A stretch of 64,000 bases of DNA from Pseudomonas mandelii (GTDB lineage: Bacteria; Pseudomonadota; Gammaproteobacteria; Pseudomonadales; Pseudomonadaceae): positions 99,084 through 163,083 of the forward strand of contig NZ_RCZA01000014.1 in assembly GCF_006438925.1 (NCBI RefSeq), written 5' to 3'. The position numbers were made by a program, and so were the translations under genes. This document shows, in pieces, positions 43,247 to 51,749 of this stretch. The notes under the pieces are model-generated. The model was not told where the DNA came from and searched no databases. It worked only from the letters and a program-made list of their open reading frames with translations. Numbering within the stretch: position 1 is the first letter of the stretch; each line of letters starts with the position of its first letter.

Positions 43247-43762
43247 ATGGTCAGAACGCATACGCTTGTCGAATACAGGCTCAAGGAGTTTGAGCTTGAG
43301 CAGGCGTTGCGCAACCTCAAGAAGCAGCAGGAAGAGCTCGATTACAAGCTGGACGTAGAGTTTTACCATAAGCTTGAAGACCTGACCGAGCGGCATGGAT
43401 ATAGCATGACACAGGTGTTTGATCTGCTGATGTCTCGGTATGAGGGGTCAGCTCAGCAAGCGAGTGGCGGCGCAGGGGAGCTGAACGCGAGAACCAATAA
43501 AGCACTTCTGGAAATGATGCAGCGCCTGGAGCCAAGACATGATCCATCGCCAGAAGATGTAGATGGCATGCCAAATAAGTCTTCAACTGGGTGTTCCGCT
43601 AAATCAGAGTCTAACTCTGAGCTGTATTCAAAGTCAGATCAAAATTCGACTCAGGAGAGTGGATTTTATTCCCTTAACGGTCGCAGTGCTGAGCATGATC
43701 TCAATCTGGCGACTGATGTGGAAGATAATGAATCTAAGGTCGGAGAAAAGTCTCATGACTAG
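43247..43762 (+). CDS. MvaT-like dimerisation-domain protein without DNA-binding domain
   Basis: 171 residues from the ATG at 43247 (GGAG seven bases upstream; the longer in-frame start lacks one). Residues about 6-65, VEYRLKEFELEQALRNLKKQ to FYHKLEDLTERHGYSMTQVFDLLMSRY, follow the MvaT N-terminal oligomerisation layout (EYR..E.A...L...L.....K...EF..KL..L...YG.S...V..LL). MvaT's C-terminal AT-hook-like DNA-binding motif is absent; instead there is a long Ser/Glu/Asp-rich tail. Proteins that keep only the oligomerisation domain of H-NS-type silencers can interfere with silencing. That role is inferred. It overlaps the next gene by eight bases. Confidence 0.6.
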   Translation: MVRTHTLVEYRLKEFELEQALRNLKKQQEELDYKLDVEFYHKLEDLTERHGYSMTQVFDLLMSRYEGSAQQASGGAGELNARTNKALLEMMQRLEPRHDPSPEDVDGMPNKSSTGCSAKSESNSELYSKSDQNSTQESGFYSLNGRSAEHDLNLATDVEDNESKVGEKSHD

Positions 43763-44018
43763 CGTGGAAGAGTTTATCGAGCTCAGCAATAGAATAACAA
43801 TGGAGTATGAGGCGATTGCGCCGCTTCTGCGTGATCCTGAAGTTGTTAAGGTTGCACGTTTTTTGGCTGAGTTAGATAACTTGGCCGGGGAATATGATTT
43901 CAGCTCACTTGAAATAATGGCGCTGATAGATCCTGGTCGCGCGCTGCAACTTGGTGACTCTAGATTTAGTAAACCAGCCAAGACGCATAAGCGTGGCAAG
44001 CGTGCCGTGCGCCAGTGA
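43755..44018 (+). CDS. Second short MvaT/H-NS-like dimerisation protein
   Basis: 87 residues from the ATG at 43755, which overlaps the end of the preceding gene; a longer upstream reading has no support. The segment VEEFIELSNRITMEYEAIAP to DPEVVKVARFLAELDNLAGEYDFSSLEIMALIDP repeats the helix-helix pattern of the previous protein (E...L...I..EYE..., V.KV..FL.EL..L...Y.FS..E...LID). The tail is short and basic (KPAKTHKRGKRAVRQ), the opposite charge to its partner. The two are probably co-translated and may form a heteromer or join host MvaT/MvaU filaments. Confidence 0.55.
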   Translation: MTSVEEFIELSNRITMEYEAIAPLLRDPEVVKVARFLAELDNLAGEYDFSSLEIMALIDPGRALQLGDSRFSKPAKTHKRGKRAVRQ

Positions 44019-44195
44019 GTCCAGCCTGCGAACTCCAAGCGCCGCTGCCTCCGTCCTGGCAAAGATCCCGGCAATGCTGACTTCGCCTGAGTCCTGACAT
44101 CTCCCGCGGCCTCATTGACCGAAAACCAAAAATGCTCTTGGCTGGTGGATGAACTCAAGCCCCCAATCATCGGCACACTCAGCGCGCTGAGGACG

Positions 44196-44672
44196 TCAGT
44201 CAGGATCGCGCCAATATCTGCTTACTGTCATTTTGTTCACACCCAGATTTTGGCATGTCTGTGCCTGAGTCTGCCCCTGAGCTTTGCATTCCTGAATCGA
44301 CGCCCTCAAGGCAGGGTCGATCACGCGGCCGGCGGGGCTGGTGAGCAACTCACCGCTCAATTCAGCGCGGGCAGCAGCCAAGATGCCTTCGGCTTCTAAA
44401 GCCTTCATCTGTGCGGTAAATTTTGCTATCAGTCCATCGACTGTCAGGTCTTCTTTGACCGCAGTGGCCGCTCCGATGAGGACGACGGTGCTGACGCCGA
44501 ACGCCTCCGACAAATCCTGCAGCTTGTTAAAGGTTGGGCTCGACTTTTCATGTTCGAGTTGACGCAGGTACTGACGATTGCTCCCTTCGGGAATTGACTC
44601 TTGGGTCAACCCTTTCTGAGATCGCAGCGCGCGAAGTATCGCGGCGAAAGGCACCTTCATCGGCGCAAGCAT
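44196..44672 (-). CDS. XRE-type helix-turn-helix regulator with a second HTH at the C-terminus
   Basis: 158 residues. The N-terminal HTH_3 domain (FAAILRALRSQKGLTQESIPEGSNRQYLRQLEHEKSSPTFNKLQDLSEAFGV) has the typical Q-L-E-x-x-K-S-x-P-x-x-x-x-L ending. After a linker (about 85-110) a second helix-turn-helix-like region, VIDPALRASIQECKAQGQTQ to NLGVNKMTVSRYWRD, resembles recombinase/invertase DNA-binding helices. It is on the opposite strand to the genes around it and converges with the MvaT-like pair. A repressor of the island or element is likely; the target is unknown. Confidence 0.8.
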   Translation of the reverse strand: MLAPMKVPFAAILRALRSQKGLTQESIPEGSNRQYLRQLEHEKSSPTFNKLQDLSEAFGVSTVVLIGAATAVKEDLTVDGLIAKFTAQMKALEAEGILAAARAELSGELLTSPAGRVIDPALRASIQECKAQGQTQAQTCQNLGVNKMTVSRYWRDPD

Positions 44673-45309
44673 TTCTCAAAATGCGAGGATGTAGCGATGT
44701 CGTGCCGTAACACACTAACGCATATAGTAGGCAATGAGTTACTAGGTGGTACGCACAAGGCAGCCCCTTTCTGGCGGGAGATTGAGAGAGCTGAGTGCAA
44801 TTCGATGGCTTGGTGACATCTCTCTGCTAGATATCAATATCAATATCGAAAACGGGATTTAGTAAGCGGCCCAAAGCGATCGAGCAAGCTGTGTCGGCTT
44901 GTTTCCGGAAGGTGTTACGGATTAGTTACCATGTGCGTTGGAGCAACAGGGTAGGGTGACCGGCCTGTCGTTTTGCGATCAAAGCGGAGGCTTGCGCGAC
45001 GGATCTCCTTTTCAGACCGGCATCATCGAAGACCGAACCTGGGTAGAGGAGTACGAGCTCATCATCGCAGCCGAAGGTGTCTATGTCGTAGCACACCGTT
45101 CGCACGAGAACTGGGCGACCCATTCCGTCGCCCGCTGGCACTGACCTTAGGTATCGATCGCCCCGGCCTGCCGCGGCTCCTTTCCTTATCCACCTCGGCT
45201 ATGCGGACGGTATGAGTCCACCAAAGCTCTTTGGACAATCGGGGATAACAGCGGTTAGCAACCCTAGTAAACTCTACCGAACTGAGTAGAGCTTCCCTCG
45301 AGATATTGT
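44673..45309. other. Mostly non-coding stretch with a TATCAA microsatellite
   Basis: Upstream of the minus-strand HTH gene. Apart from the small open frame at 44956-45144 I see only short frames. A direct repeat TATCAATATCAATATCG lies near 44832. TTTGGACAATC at about 45229 is a partial resemblance to the transposon terminus but lacks the flanking repeats. Confidence 0.4.
44956..45144 (+). CDS. Small unknown protein
   Basis: 62 residues from a GTG with AGGGTAGG just before it: begins MTGLSFCDQSGGLRDGSPFQ and continues TGIIEDRTWVEEYELIIAAEGVYVVAHR. The middle part is strand-like and reads as real protein. No family recognised. It ends 165 bases before the next gene. Confidence 0.4.
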   Translation: MTGLSFCDQSGGLRDGSPFQTGIIEDRTWVEEYELIIAAEGVYVVAHRSHENWATHSVARWH

Positions 45310-45642
45310 GTGAACCCAGATCTAACTGAAGAAGAGATGCGCAGCGCGCTTTTCGGCGACACTGAGCCTTCACCAACAGGGGCTGAACCACCGGAGCAGG
45401 AATCGGTTCCACAAGTGGTATTCGTGAAGCTAGCGCCGCCTGTGGCAAAGAAGAAGGTAGCGAAGGCTTTCACACCCAGGCTGCAGGTAACCCTGCGCGT
45501 AGGCAATGAGTTTGAAGGCAAAACGTTTGAGCTGATCCACGAGGCCGACACGCTCAGCAAGCTGTTGGCAGAGCAGGAAGCAGTGAAAGCGGCCAAGAAG
45601 AAATACCGATATGTCGAGGTGGTGTCGGTCAAGTCTATGTAG
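45310..45642 (+). CDS. Hypothetical small protein
   Basis: 110 residues from a GTG. An acidic N-terminus (MNPDLTEEEMRSALFGDTEP) and a Pro-rich linker are followed by a basic strand-rich region (KVAKAFTPRLQVTLRVGNEFEGKTFELIHEADTLSKLLAEQEAVKAAKKKYRYVEVVSVKSM). Proteins with this look occur on Pseudomonas integrative elements, but I cannot name the function. A small DNA- or protein-binding accessory is possible. Confidence 0.6.
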   Translation: MNPDLTEEEMRSALFGDTEPSPTGAEPPEQESVPQVVFVKLAPPVAKKKVAKAFTPRLQVTLRVGNEFEGKTFELIHEADTLSKLLAEQEAVKAAKKKYRYVEVVSVKSM

Positions 45643-45740
45643 TGGATTCATCCGGCGTACCGTACCGATGGATCTTCAGTGGTCATAGTGCGATGTGGCT
45701 GCAATCCGCCCCGTAAATTTTTATATAAGGTTATTAAGGT

Positions 45741-46616
45741 ATGTCTTCACAGCCCTTGCCCAAGCAACGGGACGCTGAAATCGCTGTCGTTCAAGATCAA
45801 CATCCTTCCCTTCTACTCTATCTCGCATTGACCCTCATTGCCGGCGGGATGATATCAACGGGGTTTTTCTTACAGAAAACTCCGGACTGGGCAGGGTTGC
45901 TGCTCAATCTCGGCTCAGGTTTGATAGGCAGCGTAGTCATTCTGATATTCGTTGACCGCAAGCTGAGATCAAGTGAGATCTCTTCGCTGTCGCGCCTGCC
46001 AACTGTAGGTGTATTTCGAGTCGGGACGGCCCTGCTGCCGAGTCATAGGGCCGCTTTTCGATACTGTAGATCTCTAGTGGCCTCACTGGAGCCGAATCTG
46101 GGCCACGTAATCAGACTGCCAGGGTTTGACGAATTAGAACGTCGTGCGCAGCATGGTTTTCTGCTCAGAGGTTCAGCAGGGACTGGCAAGACGACATGGG
46201 CACAGCTCTACGCTTCAGACTCGTCGAGGCGTTACTTGCAGGCCCAAGCTACTGGGCGCGTAGTCGTGGTTTTGCCTCTCGCACGATGGAAGTACGATAG
46301 GAGTCTTTATCAAACATTGTATGAGCATGTTTTTAAAGCCTCTCGGTGTTCATCGCGAACGTTTAGGAAGCTACTTTCATCGGGGATAGTGAGTGTGGTT
46401 TTCGATGGGTATGACGAGCTATTCGACGGGGGATCCCAGCTCAGAGCAGAACACTCTGAGTTAAGTGATAAATATCCCAAGATTGCATGGATCTTAACCT
46501 CCAGAACCATAGAGCCATTGCCTGGGAGTTTTGGAGAGGTGGTTGGGATGCCAGGGCCTGACCCGGAAGAATTTGACGTTATTCGCAAACGAGTCTTGGA
46601 GTCTTTTACGTCTTAA
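45741..46616 (+). CDS. Membrane-anchored short NACHT-type P-loop NTPase
   Basis: 291 residues. Two membrane helices (about 24-43 and 50-71) precede an NTPase core with Walker A GSAGTGKTTW (about 142-151), Walker B as VVFDGYDEL (about 218-226; the D-G-Y/F-D-E form is typical of NACHT) and a sensor strand WILTSRT. Bacterial NACHT proteins are STAND NTPases, often antiphage, usually much larger with C-terminal sensor repeats. Here the chain ends soon after the NTPase (RKRVLESFTS), so sensing would have to be by a partner, or the gene has lost its 3' part. Two TMs as an effector module is a common arrangement. Confidence 0.75.
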   Translation: MSSQPLPKQRDAEIAVVQDQHPSLLLYLALTLIAGGMISTGFFLQKTPDWAGLLLNLGSGLIGSVVILIFVDRKLRSSEISSLSRLPTVGVFRVGTALLPSHRAAFRYCRSLVASLEPNLGHVIRLPGFDELERRAQHGFLLRGSAGTGKTTWAQLYASDSSRRYLQAQATGRVVVVLPLARWKYDRSLYQTLYEHVFKASRCSSRTFRKLLSSGIVSVVFDGYDELFDGGSQLRAEHSELSDKYPKIAWILTSRTIEPLPGSFGEVVGMPGPDPEEFDVIRKRVLESFTS

Positions 46617-46822
46617 TTAATTTACATGCGAGCGACGCCCTATTGCATATTGCTATCGTGGGGATTTGCGTGCACGTTTGCATTGAACGACTTGCGTCCG
46701 CTATACCCATTGGGCGGGCGGATGTCAGCTTCCTACGGGCTTGAAGTCCAGTGACACTCTGTGCCAGCTGTTATCAAATTTGGCAAACCCTTACGCTGAT
46801 TGATCAGAAAAGGAGCATTGCT

Positions 46823-47479
46823 ATGTCCCCATTTGCCGCAGCCCTTATGAATTCCCGAATCGCGCATTCAATGTCCAGGTTCAGAGCCGCAGAGTGCGCC
46901 GGGGTGAGTGAGCGTACCTGGAGGTCTTACGAGCAAGGCCAGCGAGCACCTCGCAAAAGCGTTGTTCGAAATTTCTATGACAGTTCGGGTATCCCGATGA
47001 CGGCGGATACCGCCAAGATGTTAAGGGCTTCTCACGCAGCCCGCGTGGTGAGTATCACTTCTCTGAAAGGGGGCACGTATCTCAAGGCACGCGCTGATAA
47101 GGACTCGGCTGCTTTGAAACCCTTTTGCAACTCGCCTTCTGTGACACTAGCGCTTGTCTTTCTAATAAGTGAGCGACATTCGCTGGAAGAAGAATTGGAC
47201 TACAACCTGGCGAGTCTCGATCACGTGCATCTTAATATCTTCATCCCGCAAAGCTACCTAGAGTTCAGCCAGCCATTCGTTCCTAATGGGATAAACCATG
47301 TTTTCCAAATCGGCCACAAGGTCTGGACGGTGGCAGATGTTGCTGAGCGTTGGAAGACTGCGTGCATCCCGCAAATGGAAAACGACACATCGCTGCGCCA
47401 TCCTGCAACGAGAATCGGCGCTCTTTGCGCGTCGCTAATCTTTCCGGATCGGGTGCCCTGGTTCCTCCTCAGCGATTGA
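46823..47479 (+). CDS. XRE-type HTH protein with unknown C-terminal domain
   Basis: 218 residues from the ATG at 46823, preceded by AAAGGAG; an in-frame upstream start (46751) lacks a site. The N-terminal HTH (MSPFAAALMNSRIAHSMSRF, AAECAGVSERTWRSYEQGQR, AP) is followed by about 150 residues including LALVFLISERHSLEEELDYN and HVFQIGHKVWTVADVAERWK that I do not recognise. It precedes the dynamin-like pair by about 400 bases and might regulate it or the NACHT gene upstream. Confidence 0.65.
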   Translation: MSPFAAALMNSRIAHSMSRFRAAECAGVSERTWRSYEQGQRAPRKSVVRNFYDSSGIPMTADTAKMLRASHAARVVSITSLKGGTYLKARADKDSAALKPFCNSPSVTLALVFLISERHSLEEELDYNLASLDHVHLNIFIPQSYLEFSQPFVPNGINHVFQIGHKVWTVADVAERWKTACIPQMENDTSLRHPATRIGALCASLIFPDRVPWFLLSD

Positions 47480-47888
47480 GGCAGCAACCGGTGGCCGTAG
47501 CGACCACTCGATTTTGTATCTTGGCCAGCCTCAGTGAATAAACTAGTAATCCCACATCAGCCCCTGAGCGGGTCATCCCTGAAGATCCGAAACCTGGGGT
47601 AACGGTAGGGATTCATTGCGCCGAACGCGAAGGTTTGAGTGCTCGCTGACTCGCGAATGAGACTATCTCCGGCTATCCCGCAGCCTGGGGTAGACGCTAT
47701 CATTCTGCCAATTACCTCGTTAGCCTCTTGGGCTTAAGCGCATTTCGACAAGGAAGTGAGTGTATGGCTTGTACTGCCCGGTGTATCTCCGGCCGCGTTC
47801 AATTTCCGCACCGAATAAATTATTCCCAGCTTAACCCTATCAAATCCGCACTCAGTTCTTTCTGCGCATTGAAGGCGGAGGTATTGCC
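47480..47888. other. Upstream region of the dynamin-like genes with short repeats
   Basis: No gene seen. TATCTCCGGC occurs twice (47664-47673 and 47784-47793), the same ten bases as the core of the transposon left-end repeats, here without their flanks. CCTGGGGTA also occurs twice (near 47594 and 47686). A promoter for the following gene must lie here. Confidence 0.4.
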
Positions 47889-50800
47889 ATGAGCAAACCA
47901 AATGAGGCCTTGGAAGACGCATTATCCAAGGCGACCGCAGATGCGGTCGCGAAAAGCCAGGACGAGGTGAGCAAGCTCAGCAGGCGTGTTGCCTCTGTAT
48001 TGGCCCAGATGAGTAAGACGGCAGACTTTGCGCTCTCCCAGCGAGTACCGGACGCTGAAGGCGACGTAGCCCAGACGTTAGCTGACATTCTGAACGAAAA
48101 GCGTGGATTGATCCTGAATCTCGTTGAGCGCCAACGAAATGCACTGAGCACGTTCAATATCGTGCTTTTTGGTCGTACGGGGGCGGGAAAGAGCTCGCTG
48201 ATCACAGCATTCACGCGAGGTAACGGATCAATTGTTTCCCAAGGTGAAAGTGACTGGACAACGGACGTTCAACCACTCGCCTGGAATGCATGCTTGATCT
48301 ACGACACGCCGGGCATCAACGGGTGGGGACGGAATAACGCGCGCAAAGATCTTGAAGAGCGGGCCCGTAAGGCAGTCGAGGTCGCCGATTTTGTTCTGGT
48401 CTGCTTTGACAGCCAAAGCCAGCAGGCAGATGAGTTTGCCAAGTTTGCCGCGTGGGTCAGCGAGTATCGCAAACCAGTAATCGCGGTACTCAACCCGCGA
48501 AACGCTATGTGGAGAATGCCGGGCCGCGTGTCCGCACCAATGGCCCGCGGTAATCTTTCACGAGCAGTCAGCGAGCATGCGACCAATATCCGAGATGAAT
48601 TGTCGCGCCTCGGCGTGAATGACGTACCGGTTGTTGCGGTCAGCTCCAAGCGTGCTGTCTTCGCTCGGGCGACAATGCCATTTGAAGGCCCTGATCTTGA
48701 AAGCCTGACCAAACAGAGGAATCTGTACAGCTGTGACAGTCTGGAGCAATGGTCTAATTATCCGCGTCTCGAAGACCTGTTGGTGTCGGTGATCACCGAT
48801 GCGGCGGTTGATATTCGGCTTGGCTCCCTGAATGACCAGCTAAGGGGTGTTTTTAGCAGTTTGAGGCGTGCTATCGATGAAATCAGGCATGAGTCCATTC
48901 TGGGTGCCGAGTCACTAGAGAGGAACATGCTTGAACCGATGCTGGCGCTCGTGGGCTATCCAGCATTAGATGATTCGGATAGAAGAAAAACTCTGGCAGT
49001 TGATGACGTGGACTTGTTGACTGAACTTGAACAGATCAGAGGCGGAAGGTTCCAGGCGTCGCAGGAGGGGGAATACGCTCAGCAAATCTCACTAATGCTC
49101 GGCACCACGTTGGGCAACCTATGTCACGCTTCGCTCAGTAAAGCCGATCGCATTGTCCGCGTTGCATTCGAACGTCGTAAAAAGCTGTCTTCGGAAGACG
49201 TCAGGGCAGAGTGTTTCGATGAAAAAGAAATTATCGAGCAAGCGCAGTCCGTGCTGGTGCGCGGCTTGCGGTTTCTTCAAGCTAAAGCGCGACTGACACT
49301 CAGTGATGCCAAGCTGGAAATGGATATTCGGCTTCAAGGATGCACGATCGATGGTGATGCGGGCAGTGGTTGGAAGTACAGCGCCTGGGCGATAAAGGGG
49401 GGCGGTGTACTGGCCGGTGTAATTGGCGCATTAGGAAGCTTCGCTGCCATCAACGCCTGGAATCCTTTCGGGTGGGCAGCTGGTGCAGCGGCGGCCATAG
49501 GTCTTGCTGGCGCTGTCGCCGCTAGCTTCTTCGGTTGGGGAGGGCAGAAGGCGCGAGATCAGGCAGAGCGTGAGCATCTGGAAGGAAGGCGGGGGGCCAC
49601 GGCCGAGCTGCATCAGCTCATATACAAGGCATATAGTGGTGTAAGGGAAGAGGTGCTTGCACAATCGGAGCTCGTCCTACTGAGTGCTACACGCGATCTG
49701 TTGTTTCCAGCTGTTCGTAACGCGCTTTCGTTGCGCCTGGTCGCGCAGAGATGCGCGACAGTCATAGAGACCATTAACGAGCAATCTGGCTCTCTTGATG
49801 TCTCACGCAACGCACAGCTGCTGGTATGGGAGATCGCCCAAAATCGCGAGCGGGAGATGTTCAGCAAACGTCCTAATGCTGGCGCGCTTTACTGGTTAGG
49901 TGAGGATTGGATTGAGGATCCGCACGGCCTGACGCTGACTCAGGGAGGCTCAATCGCTGGAAGAGCCAGAACTTACGAACTCAACGTATTCGAGAAGCTG
50001 TTTCTGGGCATGCGCGGCTTCCTTAGTCGATTTACCCGCGATCTCACACTTCCGGACTCCCTGGCGTGGCTCAATGATGTGCAGCAAGCTTGTGCGCGTT
50101 ACCCAGGAGACGAAGACGTTCTGAAAACCCTCGTGGATTACTCGCGGTCAGGCAGGCCGCGCATTCATGTTATAGGCGACTACAACACCGGCAAATCCAG
50201 CTTCATCAAGCGGCTGCTGCTAGATGCTGGCCTCCCAGTGCCGGATACGCTCAAGGTGGCCGGCAAGCCATTGACGGATGTTTCGCACACGTACGACATT
50301 GACGGTGTCGACCTTATTGACAGTCCTGGCTTCCAAAGCAGCCACCACGTGCATACTCAAGAAGCTTGGGCCGCGTTGGCTGACGCCAGCATCGTCATTT
50401 TCCTCCTGCAACCCAACCTGATAGTGGGAGATGATTCACCGTTGCGTACGGTCATTTCTGGCGACTACGGCAAGGGAATCGTTGATAAACGAGACAGCAC
50501 GTACTTCATTGTCAACCGCTCAGACGAACTGGGGGTCGACCCGGAGCTTTCTCCTGACGTCTATCTGAAATTGGTAGAACGCAAAGGTGTAGAACTGCGA
50601 CAGGCGCTGGCGTCGCGTTCTGTCAATGTTGATGAAAGGCAGATATTTTTCATGTCGAGCGATCCCTATGGGCTCGTCGGCGACCGCAGTGACGCAGACG
50701 CGTCAGCTTTTGATCCCTATCGAAACTGGGATGGTTTCACGCCTTTTATGGTGGAGCTTCGTGCATTGCGACAAGGTTTGTCGGTGTCGGGCATAGCCCA

Positions 50801-51749
50801 TTCGATCCTGCACGGAGGCATCCATCGGCTGTGGCAACAAATACTGGTGTTGCGATCTGAGCTGGAACAGATGCGCAGGCAAACTACAGAGCTCGAACAA
50901 CTCAAGCTGCTCATCCTGGAATGCATCGACCAAGGCGATCGGCTTGGTGAGAATTATCGGTTCAGGCTCCGATCTCTTGTGCACAACAAGGCGAACGCGC
51001 TTAAGCAATCGATGCTTTCGGAGCGTGATCCAGTCAAGCTGAAAGCAAAAGCGGAACACCTACATAACTGGTGGAGCGACCCGGAGCTTGAAGCGGATAT
51101 TATCGACTGGCAGACAATGTTCAGTAAGGATCTGGAGCGATGGCAGCATTTATCGAATGAACGTATTTCTCGTCGGATAGAATCTGTCACTTTTCGGCAT
51201 GCCTTCAAACGCGAACAGCCTAGAGGCGAAAAAATTAACGATGCCAAAGGTAAGGGGTGGGCGTTTGAGATCTTCGATAAAGTCGGACGTTCATTTGGCG
51301 GCGCTACCCGGGATGTCGTTTACAGCATTGGCAAATCGCTTGGTTTCAAGTTCCGACCATGGGGCGCAGTAAAGCTGGCCAAAACCTTCGCCAAAGCGGG
51401 GGCGGTGATTGCAGTGATCGGAGTTGTGGTGGACTTCGCCTTCATTTTTGTGGACGAGAAGCGAGTCGCAGAGCGCGAATCCGCCCGGAAAGCACTGGCC
51501 GATTCGCTGGATAAATCCTCGGATCAGTTGATTGAAATCTTGACCGAGGGTACAGACGACGCTCCAGGGCTCATAAGAGGAAAGGATGAGCTTGTCGGCA
51601 GGTTCCGAGAGTGCGACGAGGCGTTGGGGCGCGATATTCTGATACTCAGCCAGCAGTATGAAACGACTTCAGAACGTGTTGATGTGTATCGAAGCCTATG
51701 CAGCAGGGGCTTGATACTTTTAGGTAAGAATGGAGACGAACTTGAGTAA
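47889..51749 (+). CDS. Double-GTPase dynamin-like membrane protein
   Basis: 1,286 residues with two GTPase heads. The first has G1 FGRTGAGKSSL (about 94-103), G3 YDTPGING and a degenerate G4 (VLNPRN). The second has G1 GDYNTGKSSF (about 763-772), G3 LIDSPGFQSS (about 810) and G4 IVNRSDE (about 875). A Gly/Ala-rich hydrophobic hairpin (GGGVLAGVIGALGSFAAINA...) at about 501-554 separates them, and a further hydrophobic segment is at about 1168-1193. Long helices fill the rest, as in dynamin stalks. It overlaps by 20 bases a third GTPase gene. Membrane remodelling is expected. Bacterial dynamin-like pairs (for example Leo/Eleos proteins) can be antiphage, but this architecture is not one I recognise. 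Confidence 0.8.
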   Translation: MSKPNEALEDALSKATADAVAKSQDEVSKLSRRVASVLAQMSKTADFALSQRVPDAEGDVAQTLADILNEKRGLILNLVERQRNALSTFNIVLFGRTGAGKSSLITAFTRGNGSIVSQGESDWTTDVQPLAWNACLIYDTPGINGWGRNNARKDLEERARKAVEVADFVLVCFDSQSQQADEFAKFAAWVSEYRKPVIAVLNPRNAMWRMPGRVSAPMARGNLSRAVSEHATNIRDELSRLGVNDVPVVAVSSKRAVFARATMPFEGPDLESLTKQRNLYSCDSLEQWSNYPRLEDLLVSVITDAAVDIRLGSLNDQLRGVFSSLRRAIDEIRHESILGAESLERNMLEPMLALVGYPALDDSDRRKTLAVDDVDLLTELEQIRGGRFQASQEGEYAQQISLMLGTTLGNLCHASLSKADRIVRVAFERRKKLSSEDVRAECFDEKEIIEQAQSVLVRGLRFLQAKARLTLSDAKLEMDIRLQGCTIDGDAGSGWKYSAWAIKGGGVLAGVIGALGSFAAINAWNPFGWAAGAAAAIGLAGAVAASFFGWGGQKARDQAEREHLEGRRGATAELHQLIYKAYSGVREEVLAQSELVLLSATRDLLFPAVRNALSLRLVAQRCATVIETINEQSGSLDVSRNAQLLVWEIAQNREREMFSKRPNAGALYWLGEDWIEDPHGLTLTQGGSIAGRARTYELNVFEKLFLGMRGFLSRFTRDLTLPDSLAWLNDVQQACARYPGDEDVLKTLVDYSRSGRPRIHVIGDYNTGKSSFIKRLLLDAGLPVPDTLKVAGKPLTDVSHTYDIDGVDLIDSPGFQSSHHVHTQEAWAALADASIVIFLLQPNLIVGDDSPLRTVISGDYGKGIVDKRDSTYFIVNRSDELGVDPELSPDVYLKLVERKGVELRQALASRSVNVDERQIFFMSSDPYGLVGDRSDADASAFDPYRNWDGFTPFMVELRALRQGLSVSGIAHSILHGGIHRLWQQILVLRSELEQMRRQTTELEQLKLLILECIDQGDRLGENYRFRLRSLVHNKANALKQSMLSERDPVKLKAKAEHLHNWWSDPELEADIIDWQTMFSKDLERWQHLSNERISRRIESVTFRHAFKREQPRGEKINDAKGKGWAFEIFDKVGRSFGGATRDVVYSIGKSLGFKFRPWGAVKLAKTFAKAGAVIAVIGVVVDFAFIFVDEKRVAERESARKALADSLDKSSDQLIEILTEGTDDAPGLIRGKDELVGRFRECDEALGRDILILSQQYETTSERVDVYRSLCSRGLILLGKNGDELE

